Assembly: GCF_000820225.1 (NCBI RefSeq)
Contig: NZ_CDDK01000025.1
Location: 67,894 to 131,893 of the forward strand
Length of the DNA stretch: 64,000 bases
Origin: Aeromonas veronii bv. veronii
GTDB taxonomy: Bacteria; Pseudomonadota; Gammaproteobacteria; Enterobacterales; Aeromonadaceae
Reading direction: 5' to 3'
Position 1 is the first letter of the stretch. Each line of letters begins with the position of its first letter. The notes below the pieces were generated by a model, which was not told the DNA's origin, searched no databases, and saw only the letters and a list, made by a program, of their open reading frames with translations. The translations under genes were made by a program, and so were the position numbers. Shown piece by piece: positions 9,810-19,218 of the stretch.

Positions 9810-11432
9810 TTACCAGTTCTGTTTGCCGAACCCGGATGTAATGGGGTAACGGCGATCCTTACCAAAGTTGCGAGCCGTAATGCGGGGCCCGACCGCCGCC
9901 TGACGGCGCTTGTATTCGTTGAGATCCACCAAGCGGATCACCTTGCGCACCACCGCTTCCTCGAAGCCTTCGGCCACCATGTCGGCCACGGACGCATCCT
10001 CTTCCACATAACGCTTGAGGATGGCATCGAGGATGTCGTACGGGGGCAAGCTGTCCTGATCCACCTGATCCGGCGCCAGCTCCGCTGAAGGAGGACGGTC
10101 GATAACCCGCTGCGGGATCACATAGTCAACCGAGTTGCGATATTCGCACAACTTGAATACCAGCGTCTTGGGCACATCTTTCAGCACGTCGAAGCCACCG
10201 GCCATGTCACCGTACAGCGTGGCATAGCCGACCGCCATCTCGCTCTTGTTACCGGTGGTCAGCACGATACGACGACGCTTGTTAGAGAGCGCCATCAGCA
10301 GCACGCCGCGGCAGCGGGCCTGCAGGTTCTCTTCGGTGGTATCGCGGGCGGTACCTTCAAAAAGCGGCGCCAGCTGGGTCATAAACCCTTCGAACATCGG
10401 CTCGATGGAGATGATGTTGAACTCAACCCCCATCCGCTCGGCCTGCTCCTTGGCATCTTCCACACTCATCTGTGCTGTGTAGCGGAACGGCATCATTACC
10501 GCCTGCACCTTGTCGGCCCCGATGGCATCGGCCGCGATGGCCAACGTCAGTGCCGAGTCGATGCCGCCGGAGAGACCCAGCACAGCGCCGTGAAAGCCGT
10601 TCTTGGTGACATAGTCGCGCACTGCAAGCACCAGCGCCTGATAGGTCTCGGCCAACGGCTCCAGCGGCGCAGCGGGTTCCCGCTCCTTCACCGGCTGGCC
10701 ATCAGCAAAACGTACCAGCGCCAGCTCTTCGGCAAACGGGGCCAGCTTGTGCGTCAGCTCGCCCTGGCTGCTGAACACCTTGGAGCAGCCGTCGAAAATC
10801 AGCTCGTCCTGACCGCAGACCTGATTGAGGTAGACCAGCGGCAGACCGGTCTGATCGCAGCGTTCGGCCATCAGCTCGCGGCGGATCCAGGGTTTCTCCT
10901 GATCATAGGGCGAGGCGTTGATGGTGAGCAGCAGTTCGGCCCCTGCCGCCTTGGCGGCCAGCGCCGGGCCAGGCTGCCACAGATCTTCACAGATGAGCAG
11001 CCCTAGCTGATAACCACGGAACGGCACCACGCAGGTCTCGGTCGCGGCGGTAAAGTAGCGCTTCTCATCAAACACGCCGTAGTTGGGCAAATCCTGCTTG
11101 AAGTAACGGGTAATCAGCTGGCCCTGCTCATAGAGGGAAGCCGCGTTGTAGAGCGCCTCTCCTTCACGCCAAGGGTGACCCACCAAAATGGCGCAGGCCC
11201 CCTGCCATGCGGCAATGCGAGACAGCGCGGCCTCAACCCGGATCATCAGGTCGGCGCGCAGCAGCAGATCTTCCGGTGGATAACCGGTGAGTGCCAGCTC
11301 GGAACAGACCAGCAGATCAGCGCCTTGCTGTTCGGCCTGAGCCGCCGCAGCGAGCACTTTGTCAGTGTTATCTTCGATGGCGCCTACCGTCAGATTCAAC
11401 TGGGCAAGCATCAGAGAGAGGGCTTTTGCCAT
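9810..11432 (-). CDS. nadE: Glutamine-dependent NAD+ synthetase
   Basis: Amidates nicotinic acid adenine dinucleotide to NAD+, using ammonia released from glutamine. The 540-residue protein has an N-terminal nitrilase-type glutaminase domain (ELALTGYPPEDLL with the catalytic glutamate, then ICEDLW with the cysteine) and a C-terminal synthetase domain with the PP-loop LSGGIDSALT. This two-domain form differs from the short ammonia-dependent E. coli NadE. The ATG at 11432 starts MAKALSLMLAQ; upstream in-frame sequence is unlike the family. Coupled to glnB. Confidence 0.95.
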   Translation of the reverse strand: MAKALSLMLAQLNLTVGAIEDNTDKVLAAAAQAEQQGADLLVCSELALTGYPPEDLLLRADLMIRVEAALSRIAAWQGACAILVGHPWREGEALYNAASLYEQGQLITRYFKQDLPNYGVFDEKRYFTAATETCVVPFRGYQLGLLICEDLWQPGPALAAKAAGAELLLTINASPYDQEKPWIRRELMAERCDQTGLPLVYLNQVCGQDELIFDGCSKVFSSQGELTHKLAPFAEELALVRFADGQPVKEREPAAPLEPLAETYQALVLAVRDYVTKNGFHGAVLGLSGGIDSALTLAIAADAIGADKVQAVMMPFRYTAQMSVEDAKEQAERMGVEFNIISIEPMFEGFMTQLAPLFEGTARDTTEENLQARCRGVLLMALSNKRRRIVLTTGNKSEMAVGYATLYGDMAGGFDVLKDVPKTLVFKLCEYRNSVDYVIPQRVIDRPPSAELAPDQVDQDSLPPYDILDAILKRYVEEDASVADMVAEGFEEAVVRKVIRLVDLNEYKRRQAAVGPRITARNFGKDRRYPITSGFGKQNW

Positions 11433-11578
11433 GGCGATGCATCTTGAATTCGAAAATGATGGGGAATGATAAAGAAAAGGGGGGCAATCTGCCAGTTCAA
11501 GACAGGCGTAACCGTGTGACAGCAACCAGTGGGAAGGATAAGCTGTAGATAGTCACGGAACGACAGGCCTTCGCAGAT

Positions 11579-12097
11579 ATGAAAAACGCCGGATTTACCC
11601 TGATGGAGTTGATGATAGCCATTGCACTGGGCGTCATTCTGTTGGGGATTGGTATTCCTTCCCTCTCTAAGCTGCTTGGCAGCAATAATTTGGCAACCCA
11701 GGAAAAAAGCCTTCTCAACCACTTAAACTATGCCAGACAACAGGCTATCTCTAACCAACAAACGGTTACTCTCTGCCTGACCACTATCAATAATTCTGTA
11801 GAAGAGTGCGTTACTGCCAATCAAAATGGAGCGACCCGGCAGATCGCTTTTATCGATACTAATAGCGATCAGAAGCTCAATGGCAGCGAAACAACTCTGA
11901 CGGCAAGTCCCGAGTTTCCTGCAGAACTGGCCATTTCTGCAGATGCACAGGCGCTTCGCTTCACCCCTGATGGCACCATTACGTCTGATAGCGAGGTCAT
12001 CTTTTCACTCTGTGTAAGCGGTGAAAAGGGCATTGAGATTGCAGTTATGCCTGCCGGGCGTGCCCATAGCCAGGCAAGTGGTGCTGTATGTCCATGA
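11579..12097 (+). CDS. FimT/GspH-type pseudopilin
   Basis: A 172-residue minor pilin. The short leader MKNAG is followed by FTLMELMIAIALG, the prepilin peptidase site and hydrophobic helix with E5; the body has the GspH/FimT pattern with NYARQQAISN after the helix and a closing GR-type segment before the stop. FimT-family minor pilins prime pilus assembly and in some species bind DNA for transformation. Divergent from nadE; a second related gene follows 98 bases downstream. Lower in GC than the housekeeping neighbours. Confidence 0.88.
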   Translation: MKNAGFTLMELMIAIALGVILLGIGIPSLSKLLGSNNLATQEKSLLNHLNYARQQAISNQQTVTLCLTTINNSVEECVTANQNGATRQIAFIDTNSDQKLNGSETTLTASPEFPAELAISADAQALRFTPDGTITSDSEVIFSLCVSGEKGIEIAVMPAGRAHSQASGAVCP

Positions 12098-12195
12098 CCT
12101 GCGTTAACTACCGCGAAACACACACGAGCACAAAAGGATCCATTTCAATCCAATAGCTATGCTTAGAGTCTCCTTTGAACAAGGACTCATACGCT

Positions 12196-12723
12196 ATGGC
12201 ACGAAATGGATTTACCCTGCTTGAGTTTTTAATATCTGCAAGCCTGACAACCATCCTGCTGACCTTGGGACTGCCGTCATTGGCAAATCTGCTGACATCT
12301 ACCGACAGCGACATCTACACAAGAAACCTGCAGGACCACCTGATCTTCGGCCAACGGCAAGCCATCACACAGCAGCAACCCGTCACAGCATGTCTTGCCA
12401 TGCCTGTCAGAAACTCCACAAAAGAAGGCTGTGTACTCGCAAATCAAACCGGCGCCCAGCGCATGCTTGTCTTTATCGACACCAATCAGGATCGCCAATT
12501 CGATATTGCAAGTGGCGATATCTTGTTATCAGCAACAGAACCCTTTCTTGAAAAACATACCGTGACGGCTAATCGACAATTTGTGCGATTTAGTCCAGAT
12601 GGCACTGCGATTGGCACCAACATGACACTCCGGTTTTGTATCGACCAAGCACCTCGAGTCGATATCATCGTTTCCCCATCCGGCAGAAGCAGAAGCGAAA
12701 AAAAGGGGCTGAGTTGTTCTTAG
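12196..12723 (+). CDS. Second FimT/GspH-type pseudopilin
   Basis: A 175-residue protein with leader MARNG, then FTLLEFLISASLTT, and the same body plan as the preceding gene (GQRQAITQQQPVTACL, FIDTNQDRQFD, FSPDGTAIG, PSGRSR), so the two are probably tandem paralogues. The ATG at 12196 gives the proper short leader. Its stop lies in the loop of a bidirectional terminator. Together with pilE-pilV-pilW-pilX-tapY1 it supplies the minor-pilin set, comparable to fimT and fimU of Pseudomonas. Confidence 0.87.
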   Translation: MARNGFTLLEFLISASLTTILLTLGLPSLANLLTSTDSDIYTRNLQDHLIFGQRQAITQQQPVTACLAMPVRNSTKEGCVLANQTGAQRMLVFIDTNQDRQFDIASGDILLSATEPFLEKHTVTANRQFVRFSPDGTAIGTNMTLRFCIDQAPRVDIIVSPSGRSRSEKKGLSCS

Positions 12724-12730
12724 CCCCTTT
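12702..12730. terminator. Bidirectional terminator between the pseudopilins and tapY2
   Basis: The stem AAAGGGGCT with AGCCCCTTT and an 11-base loop overlaps the pseudopilin stop codon and faces the convergent tapY2 gene. A-run on one side and T-run on the other. Confidence 0.75.
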
Positions 12731-12750
12731 ACCCTACTCAATAACCAACG

Positions 12751-13032
12751 TTATCTGGGCTGGATTTCATCTTGTTTTTTTGCATCAGCCAGCGAAAAGG
12801 TGGCCGCCAAAGGAACGCACTCGATTACCTCTGTGACAAGATGCACCACCGCATCAATCTCATAACCTTTCTGTTTAAACACCTTGACCAGATTTGCCTT
12901 GCTCGTATCAGTTACCGGTTGCTGCAACACCATCTGCACGCCACCTTCCAGAGTGACATAACATTTTATGTCTTCCGTTTGGGCATGAACCAACAAGGGC
13001 AAGCCCACACACCAGAGCAGCATGCGTTTCAT
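12751..13032 (-). CDS. tapY2: TapY2-like small secreted protein
   Basis: A 93-residue protein with a signal peptide (MKRMLLWCVGLPLLVHA) and a small mature domain containing two cysteines (IKCYVTLEGG and VIECVP). Its position directly after tapY1, with a 4-base start/stop overlap, matches the TapY2 proteins annotated with Aeromonas type IV pili. The exact role is unknown; a periplasmic partner of TapY1 is a reasonable inference. Confidence 0.75.
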   Translation of the reverse strand: MKRMLLWCVGLPLLVHAQTEDIKCYVTLEGGVQMVLQQPVTDTSKANLVKVFKQKGYEIDAVVHLVTEVIECVPLAATFSLADAKKQDEIQPR

Positions 13033-16000
13033 CCCTGTTCTCCTTCATAGAGATAGATTTTCTTGGGAGACATATCCATTTTTGCCTCTTCCGCACCTTG
13101 TGAGCATTCTCCTTCACCGGTACAGCGCTCAGGCTCTCCCTTCCCATCATCTTTGAGGATGACCTCCTTGCCCGGAGCACCACCTATAATCCTGATCCGG
13201 CCATCATCCCCACCATGAATAACCAGATCATCAGCAACCTTATTTTGCACCTCTACGTAACGCTGAATAACTTCCTGATTGTTGCTATCCAGTACATATT
13301 TGAAAGAAGTGCCATAGTGCATATCAATCATATATTGGCGCATGGCACCGATCGATTGAATCGTACATTGTTGGAAGTCCTGTACCTGAGGCAAGAAGGA
13401 GGTGAAATAGAGCTTGCCTTGCAACACCAAACCAGCCCCCATTGATTTTTCACCGCTTTCATTGAGCCAGAATTTCCATCCCAACTTGCTGGTCAACGCC
13501 TTGGTGGTGTTTACAATCTGCTCTTCATTCAAACCCGTAAAGGGATCGCTGGTCACATCGTAGAGATCGTTCAGTGTGATACTTGATGGCACCGCTGGTT
13601 CAGACGTTGCCCCAAACAAGGTTGGATTAACATTGTAGTCACGTAGCATCACATACACATTTTGGGTTGTCGCCTCCGAGGAGGGGCGGTTTCTATCACC
13701 ACTGCCTATCAATACGGCATCAAACGGACGCTCGCTGTAAAGATAATTTGTCCCGTCATACTTCCAACCTTTATTGATGGTGCGCACCAATACGGGCTGG
13801 GTAAAGAAACGGCGATCATCTTCCAGCTTCTTGGCAGTTCCACTTAAATGTGCATTTCCCAAACTGGCAAACTTGATGGCCGTCCATTTGGATTTTTCTG
13901 TCCCCTTCATGTCGATGCGCCAGATCTGACCGCCGGTATCACCCGTATAAACCCGGTCAGATACACCATCTCCATCGCTGTCCAGCACAGAAACAGCGCC
14001 TGGCATGCTATAAACCATGCCTGCAACCTGTTTGTTGGTTGCACTGGCAGCATCCGGGGTAAAGCTGAACAACAGCGTGCCGGCCTCAGCATCCACGATA
14101 TAAATACCCAACCCTTCACTGTCTTCAGCCCCCTGGCCCAAATAGCTCTTGGCCTGATCATAACCTCCAGAGAATATCAGGACTGGCTTATAGGTTTTTT
14201 TACCATTGGTTTCTGTGTAATAACCGGGAATGAACGCAACCTCGGGGATCGACCAGGTCTCGCCCAGTTTGCTGAAACCGGCGCTGTTTTTATCCAACCG
14301 CCACATAAGCGAAGGGGAGTCCGGATCGGATATATTCAACGCATAATAGGCCTTGCCACCACCGCGCAACCCGGTAAATAACCAGACTTTGTCACCTTGT
14401 GACGACTTGATATGACCATCTTTGACTTGCTCATTGACCAGCACAGTGGGCGATGAATCTACACCATATAGATGAGCCGATGAATCCAAGTTTTCTCGCA
14501 GCGCTTTCTGATTGGCAATAAATTGATAGGGCATAACGGCCCAGCTTTCATCAACCGTGGTGCCGCTGTCTTTAAACATATGCAAGAAGCCGGCATTACT
14601 TCCCATCACAATGCGCAAGTCAGGTGTACATGTAGTCTGTCCTGTCGACTTTGTACAACCGTAGTTGATCACTAATGGCCGTGAATGCAACGGGTCACCA
14701 AGAATATGCTCCCGATTATCTGTTCTATCACCATCCTGATTCTCATCAAACGCATCAATCCCCTTGGTCCAATTAAGCAGGTCATCCATGCTATCAGCAC
14801 TATCAAGTTTCATGACAGTGCGTAGCTGCGTCGCCCCGCCTGCCATGCCCTCAAGAGCAGACTTGCTAAAGGGAGTTAATATATTAGTGGAAGGGGGAAT
14901 AACATAAAGATTGCGATTGGTTTTAGCTGCCAGCATCTCTTGTACCCCACCCTCGGCAACCTTGTTACCATCACTGGTGGATGACCAATAGGTTCTTGCT
15001 GACTCAAGAATTGTTCCATCACTGGATATCGCAGGTAAGCCACTCTGATCGACTACATAACCCTTATCTGGATTCAGAACCAGCTTTTTAAGATTGCCCT
15101 TCCATCGTGGACCTGAACCAGGCTCAAACATTGCATAATAAATATTATTCAGACTGCGAGTACGGTCAAAGTTATTAGTGGCAATGGCGGGAGAGACCAA
15201 CGAGGTATTCATTTTCAAGATAGCTAGTAATGATGATTTTAATGCTTCGTTAAGTTGGGTTGCATCGGTTGCTGGATAGTATTTACCCCCACCACGACGA
15301 GCGGTCTCTGCCAATAATGCACCGGCCCCCTTAATTGCTTCATCTCCAAAACCCACGGTGAATGTTGTGACTGTTTGTTTGCCAATAGCCGAGGTGTTTA
15401 CATCATTGTTTTTCATATATCCGGCAAGTGCAGCAAGATAGCTTTTTTCACCAGAAGACCCATAACTAACCAAGCCGCCATAAGCAACCTTATCCTCTGT
15501 AGATAACGTGCTGATCAGGTTGGCGACAAGGGAATCTGCTGCTTTATCATTGGTTGGTTCACCATCTGTCATATAAATGATATAACCATTATTGGAACAT
15601 TTATCATAGGGGGTTTTATATATACCCGATGTTACTTCAGCATTGCTATCCCGCTTGGGAGTACGATTTACATCATCGTCACCAAAGTACACCCCCAAAC
15701 CGCCAAAGTATCTATATGATTCATATAGTGTTTCACACAAGGGAGTCCAAGTGTCAGAGCTCAAAGTATTTACCTTGTCAATCAAATCCTGCGCACCGCT
15801 TTTACCAGAGGTGAGGATGGCATCGTTACCTACAATATTGCGGATTATTCTTCCGCCATTTCTACTACCTGGTTCATTGCCATCATTATAGTTAAAAACA
15901 GCCAGACCAAAATCGACAGCTGGCGTAGCCAAAACCAGTTCCTTGACTGCATCCTGAGCAACTTTCAATCGAGTTTGTGTTGACACACCTGTACTACCGT

Positions 16001-16691
16001 AATACCAACGGACATAATTTGCCGTAAATAATGAGATCTGGGTAGAACTACCACTAGCAAGAGCATTGGCTACATTTGATGTGTAAAACCAGCTTCCCGT
16101 TGTGCGATTTGGCTTGTCAACGGGATAACCATCAACAATATATGTTGAATATGGACCTGAATATTGATTTTTTGCGTTTTGCTCATCAATATCTTGCTGG
16201 CAATCTGCAATTATTATACTATAAATATCAAAATCATTTAGAGAACGCCAACGCCCCTTTCTATTTTTATCATATATTTCATATCCCCAAACTCGTGACT
16301 GAAATCGGCCCACATTATTTAGAGGGCCTTTAGATGTCGCACATGCATTTAAATTCTCAGTAAAACGTTTGGTACTGTTGATAGTGGGAACTTTTCCATC
16401 ACTGGAGAAATAGATGAAGCGATTACTATTATTAACATCTGGATCATTAGCTAATGATGGATAACTTATCGATGGGTCATAAGGCTCTTTAGCAACTTCG
16501 GTTGTATTTTTCATACTCCCCGAGTTATCGAAAATAAAGAGCACCTTAGGGCGGAAGTCCCCCGCCTTGGCAAAGTCATAAATAAACAACTCGGTATCAT
16601 CGGAATAACCAGTACCTACCGCCAAAGATCCCCCTGATATTCCGCAACACAATACCAGCCAGCTTGTAAACAAACAGTTCCTTATGTTCAT
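13029..16691 (-). CDS. tapY1: PilY1-family pilus tip and biogenesis protein
   Basis: A 1220-residue exported protein. After the signal peptide comes a von Willebrand A-like domain with the metal-site motif IFDNSGSM near residue 57. The C-terminal half is a PilC/PilY1 beta-propeller (HSRPLVINYG, MGSNAGFLHMF, VWLFTGLRGGGKAYYALN) with an EF-hand-like calcium loop, DSDGDGVSD, near residue 900. PilY1 proteins act in adhesion, surface sensing and control of pilus retraction. GGGAG precedes the ATG at 16691, 10 bases past pilX. The N-terminal half is visibly AT-rich (about one-third GC around 16201-16320) compared with the propeller half. Confidence 0.93.
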   Translation of the reverse strand: MNIRNCLFTSWLVLCCGISGGSLAVGTGYSDDTELFIYDFAKAGDFRPKVLFIFDNSGSMKNTTEVAKEPYDPSISYPSLANDPDVNNSNRFIYFSSDGKVPTINSTKRFTENLNACATSKGPLNNVGRFQSRVWGYEIYDKNRKGRWRSLNDFDIYSIIIADCQQDIDEQNAKNQYSGPYSTYIVDGYPVDKPNRTTGSWFYTSNVANALASGSSTQISLFTANYVRWYYGSTGVSTQTRLKVAQDAVKELVLATPAVDFGLAVFNYNDGNEPGSRNGGRIIRNIVGNDAILTSGKSGAQDLIDKVNTLSSDTWTPLCETLYESYRYFGGLGVYFGDDDVNRTPKRDSNAEVTSGIYKTPYDKCSNNGYIIYMTDGEPTNDKAADSLVANLISTLSTEDKVAYGGLVSYGSSGEKSYLAALAGYMKNNDVNTSAIGKQTVTTFTVGFGDEAIKGAGALLAETARRGGGKYYPATDATQLNEALKSSLLAILKMNTSLVSPAIATNNFDRTRSLNNIYYAMFEPGSGPRWKGNLKKLVLNPDKGYVVDQSGLPAISSDGTILESARTYWSSTSDGNKVAEGGVQEMLAAKTNRNLYVIPPSTNILTPFSKSALEGMAGGATQLRTVMKLDSADSMDDLLNWTKGIDAFDENQDGDRTDNREHILGDPLHSRPLVINYGCTKSTGQTTCTPDLRIVMGSNAGFLHMFKDSGTTVDESWAVMPYQFIANQKALRENLDSSAHLYGVDSSPTVLVNEQVKDGHIKSSQGDKVWLFTGLRGGGKAYYALNISDPDSPSLMWRLDKNSAGFSKLGETWSIPEVAFIPGYYTETNGKKTYKPVLIFSGGYDQAKSYLGQGAEDSEGLGIYIVDAEAGTLLFSFTPDAASATNKQVAGMVYSMPGAVSVLDSDGDGVSDRVYTGDTGGQIWRIDMKGTEKSKWTAIKFASLGNAHLSGTAKKLEDDRRFFTQPVLVRTINKGWKYDGTNYLYSERPFDAVLIGSGDRNRPSSEATTQNVYVMLRDYNVNPTLFGATSEPAVPSSITLNDLYDVTSDPFTGLNEEQIVNTTKALTSKLGWKFWLNESGEKSMGAGLVLQGKLYFTSFLPQVQDFQQCTIQSIGAMRQYMIDMHYGTSFKYVLDSNNQEVIQRYVEVQNKVADDLVIHGGDDGRIRIIGGAPGKEVILKDDGKGEPERCTGEGECSQGAEEAKMDMSPKKIYLYEGEQG

Positions 16692-16701
16692 CACCCGCTC
16701 C

Positions 16702-17139
16702 CTAATTGGCACTGAGCAAGGGTTGTTCTACCCCGGCAGTAAAGGTCATTTGGCTATTCACCTTGCCATAAGCACTGGATGTGGTGGCTTCAGCATAACG
16801 ACAAGCTGGCGTTACATTCTGGCTACTGGCTTCAAATTTTCGTTTGCATACACTTTCTGTATTGACTGTCAAAGTAGTAGCAGGAGTGGTAGTGCCTATT
16901 GCCGCCGAAGTACCAATTGCCTGCGTTGCAATTTGTGTTGAAAGAGCCACATCCCCTAATGCAGACTCCAGAGTACCTTCCACTTCGTGTTCTGCTCGTT
17001 GCAAACTGGCGCTAGAACCAGCCATCTTCAGACTCATACCACTGGATTGCATGACAACTACCGCAATCAGAGTCAAAGGAACCAGAATAACCAGCGCGAC
17101 TATCAGTGCAATCCCTTGCTGTTGTTGAAACGATCTCAT
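16702..17139 (-). CDS. pilX: PilX-like minor pilin assembly protein
   Basis: A 145-residue protein with an N-terminal GIALIVALVILVPLTL hydrophobic segment and the PilX signature after it (AGSSASLQRAEHEVEGTLES). It lacks the usual FTLIE motif, as PilX proteins do. It overlaps the stop of pilW by 4 bases and is followed by tapY1, the order seen in pilV-W-X-Y1 clusters. Predicted inner-membrane anchored and incorporated at the pilus tip complex. Confidence 0.85.
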   Translation of the reverse strand: MRSFQQQQGIALIVALVILVPLTLIAVVVMQSSGMSLKMAGSSASLQRAEHEVEGTLESALGDVALSTQIATQAIGTSAAIGTTTPATTLTVNTESVCKRKFEASSQNVTPACRYAEATTSSAYGKVNSQMTFTAGVEQPLLSAN

Positions 17140-18134
17140 GTGCCACTCCGAGTAACAATTTGCGGGTTACGCAATGCGATGCTGCTTTCCAGCAATAGGC
17201 GGCGATAGCCATCGCCATTGCCTTTTATCGGGGGCAGATTGCCAAGTTGATAGGTGTTATTATTTTTGTAACGTGCAGACTCTTTCGCCGCTCTAATTAA
17301 TAAAAATAACCGCACCCCCAATACCCGACCTTCATTCCAACTCTGAGCAGCCATCTGGTCAGCTGAAAGATATCTATCGATATGCCCATCGGGGATCACT
17401 GAATCATCAATACCGAACATCAGTATCATATGTTCAACGCCTTCAGCCATAGCGCCACCAATCAGAGCAGAACCACCATTAACGGTCAAATAGCGCTTGC
17501 GTAAAACAGGAATACCATCTTCTTGTGACAAGTAATAAATGTAATGCTGGTATTCCCAGATCTGGCTCTCATTATTGGCACCAAAGAGTGGTCTGGTTTC
17601 GCTTCCCTTGATGACTCTCGCCTCCTGACTATTGGTTGCCATATAAAAGCGGTTTGTATCCAATCCCTCTGATGCGGGTATAGGACGCCCTACCAATCGC
17701 TTGATACTGATAACATCCGAGTTTGCCACCCGATCAGCAGCGAGAATACAAGCGAATCCAGCCAATCCTTTGGAGGTTGATACCCGGCTTACCCATAGCC
17801 CCCTGATGGGACCAGCATTTGATGGCAAACTACCGACAGAACGCTCATCCAGACAATCGCTACTGGCAGGAACAATGCTACCGGCACTGAGGGTCAGAGA
17901 GGGGCCAACTTGTGTTGACTGACCGGTATAAGCTCCAAAAAAGCCAGCCCATTTGATATCCTGGCTAATCAGCCGAATGGCCAATCGACCATTTTCCTGT
18001 AATTCACTTTGATCAAAGGCATCTTCAGAGCTGGAGCGAGACATCACAAAAACTGTGAATACCCCCGCCAACAAAAATAAACCGAGCAGCATAGCGACCA
18101 GCCACTCTACCAGCGTGAAACCGCGAGAATTCAT
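17136..18134 (-). CDS. pilW: PilW-like minor pilin
   Basis: A 332-residue minor pilin with leader MNSRG, cleavage motif G|FTLVEWLVAMLLGLFL, and the PilW-type region after it (SELQENGRLAIRLISQDIKWAGFFG). This length is typical of PilW, the largest minor pilin. Overlaps pilV by 4 bases and pilX by 4 bases, so translation is likely coupled across the cluster. Confidence 0.9.
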   Translation of the reverse strand: MNSRGFTLVEWLVAMLLGLFLLAGVFTVFVMSRSSSEDAFDQSELQENGRLAIRLISQDIKWAGFFGAYTGQSTQVGPSLTLSAGSIVPASSDCLDERSVGSLPSNAGPIRGLWVSRVSTSKGLAGFACILAADRVANSDVISIKRLVGRPIPASEGLDTNRFYMATNSQEARVIKGSETRPLFGANNESQIWEYQHYIYYLSQEDGIPVLRKRYLTVNGGSALIGGAMAEGVEHMILMFGIDDSVIPDGHIDRYLSADQMAAQSWNEGRVLGVRLFLLIRAAKESARYKNNNTYQLGNLPPIKGNGDGYRRLLLESSIALRNPQIVTRSGT

Positions 18135-18700
18135 AAAGTCGTCGTCAGAATAAACTGGCGCCTCGAAAGATTATTTGCTGTCGAGAGTTGACACTCATTG
18201 ATCAGCGTTGCTGCGGCGGCGGCAGCCCCCCCATCAGATATCTCTTGTTTGCCAGCCCAGAATATCCCGACAGCCAATACATTATTGGCCCGCCGCACCA
18301 CGCAGCCTATCGGTGAATTCAAGGAAGATGCCGCCCCCGAAACACTGGCCCCAAGCAGGGCTTGTTGCCAGTAGTGAAGGTCGGCGTTACGTAAATCTGC
18401 AGCACTGCACGCGCTGATTGTGCCATCTGCGGCGGCGCATGTCGGACGTGGCAAGTTGGCGGCAAGATTAACGGTCACTGCACCGGATGCGGTCCAGCTA
18501 TCACGATTTATCCGTACCCGCTCGACCATATCGTTAGCCAACCAGCTGGCAATCGTGCGCTGACGAGCTTCATAACTGGCAAATTTGGAATGGGTTTGCA
18601 AAGCAACCAGACCAAGCAGCCCCAACGACAGGATTACTGCGGTGATCATCACCTCCAGCAGGCTGAATCCTCTCTCATGTGATGAAACATGAATGGCCAT
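18131..18700 (-). CDS. pilV: PilV-like minor pilin
   Basis: A 189-residue minor pilin with the prepilin site G|FSLLEVMITAVILSLGLLG preceded by a 12-residue leader. Conserved PilV features follow: LVALQTHSK, the ASWLANDMVERVR segment, and a late cysteine pair. Only 3 bases separate it from pilE upstream; it overlaps pilW downstream by 4 bases. Confidence 0.9.
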   Translation of the reverse strand: MAIHVSSHERGFSLLEVMITAVILSLGLLGLVALQTHSKFASYEARQRTIASWLANDMVERVRINRDSWTASGAVTVNLAANLPRPTCAAADGTISACSAADLRNADLHYWQQALLGASVSGAASSLNSPIGCVVRRANNVLAVGIFWAGKQEISDGGAAAAAATLINECQLSTANNLSRRQFILTTTL

Positions 18701-18703
18701 GGG

Positions 18704-19108
18704 CTATTCCCAACAGCTATTGCTAGCTGCACCAGAGGCACTTTTGACACCCAACTGATTAATGGAAAACACTGTGCAATCGGTATCTTTGGCTTGGGCT
18801 GTCGTCGCGCCAGCACTGGCTGACAAGGTGTAGGTGTTACCTGATACGGCAATGGATAATTGATACAGGCCATTCTCAGATGCACTACTGATACCAAGAG
18901 CAGCAGCAGAGGATGCATACTGATTGAAATCCATAAAATAGGTTTCTTGCCGATTGGCTGCATTGAGCAGCATGGCCTTGGCTTCGACGCGATGACTGGT
19001 CAGCACATATTGCTGATAGGCGGGATAAGCGATGGTGCCAAGAATCGCCACGATGGCGATGACAATCATCAACTCAATAAGAGAAAAACCACGAAAGTAT
19101 CCAATCAT
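18704..19108 (-). CDS. pilE: PilE-like minor type IV pilin
   Basis: A 134-residue pilin: leader MIGYFRG, then [17 protein letters not shown], a typical AYPAYQQYV turn after the helix, the PilE pattern [17 protein letters not shown], and a C-terminal cysteine pair (DTDCTVF and NSCWE). First gene of the pilE-V-W-X-tapY1-tapY2 unit, 110 bases after ispH on the same strand. The major pilin gene is not in this window. Confidence 0.9.
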   Translation of the reverse strand: MIGYFRGFSLIELMIVIAIVAILGTIAYPAYQQYVLTSHRVEAKAMLLNAANRQETYFMDFNQYASSAAALGISSASENGLYQLSIAVSGNTYTLSASAGATTAQAKDTDCTVFSINQLGVKSASGAASNSCWE

Positions 19109-19218
19109 ATCCCATCCTTGGTGACAGACTGCTTCATAAGTTTAACGCCGAGCCTGTCTCTTGAACAAACCCGGCGTCATTATCAACACACTTTATTCTT
19201 AAGCCTTCCTGGCTGCAC

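Noticed and set aside
16081..16500. Mobile element explanation for the AT-rich part of tapY1
   Set aside because: The reading frame is continuous, with no transposase, terminal repeats or target duplications; domain-level recombination is simpler.
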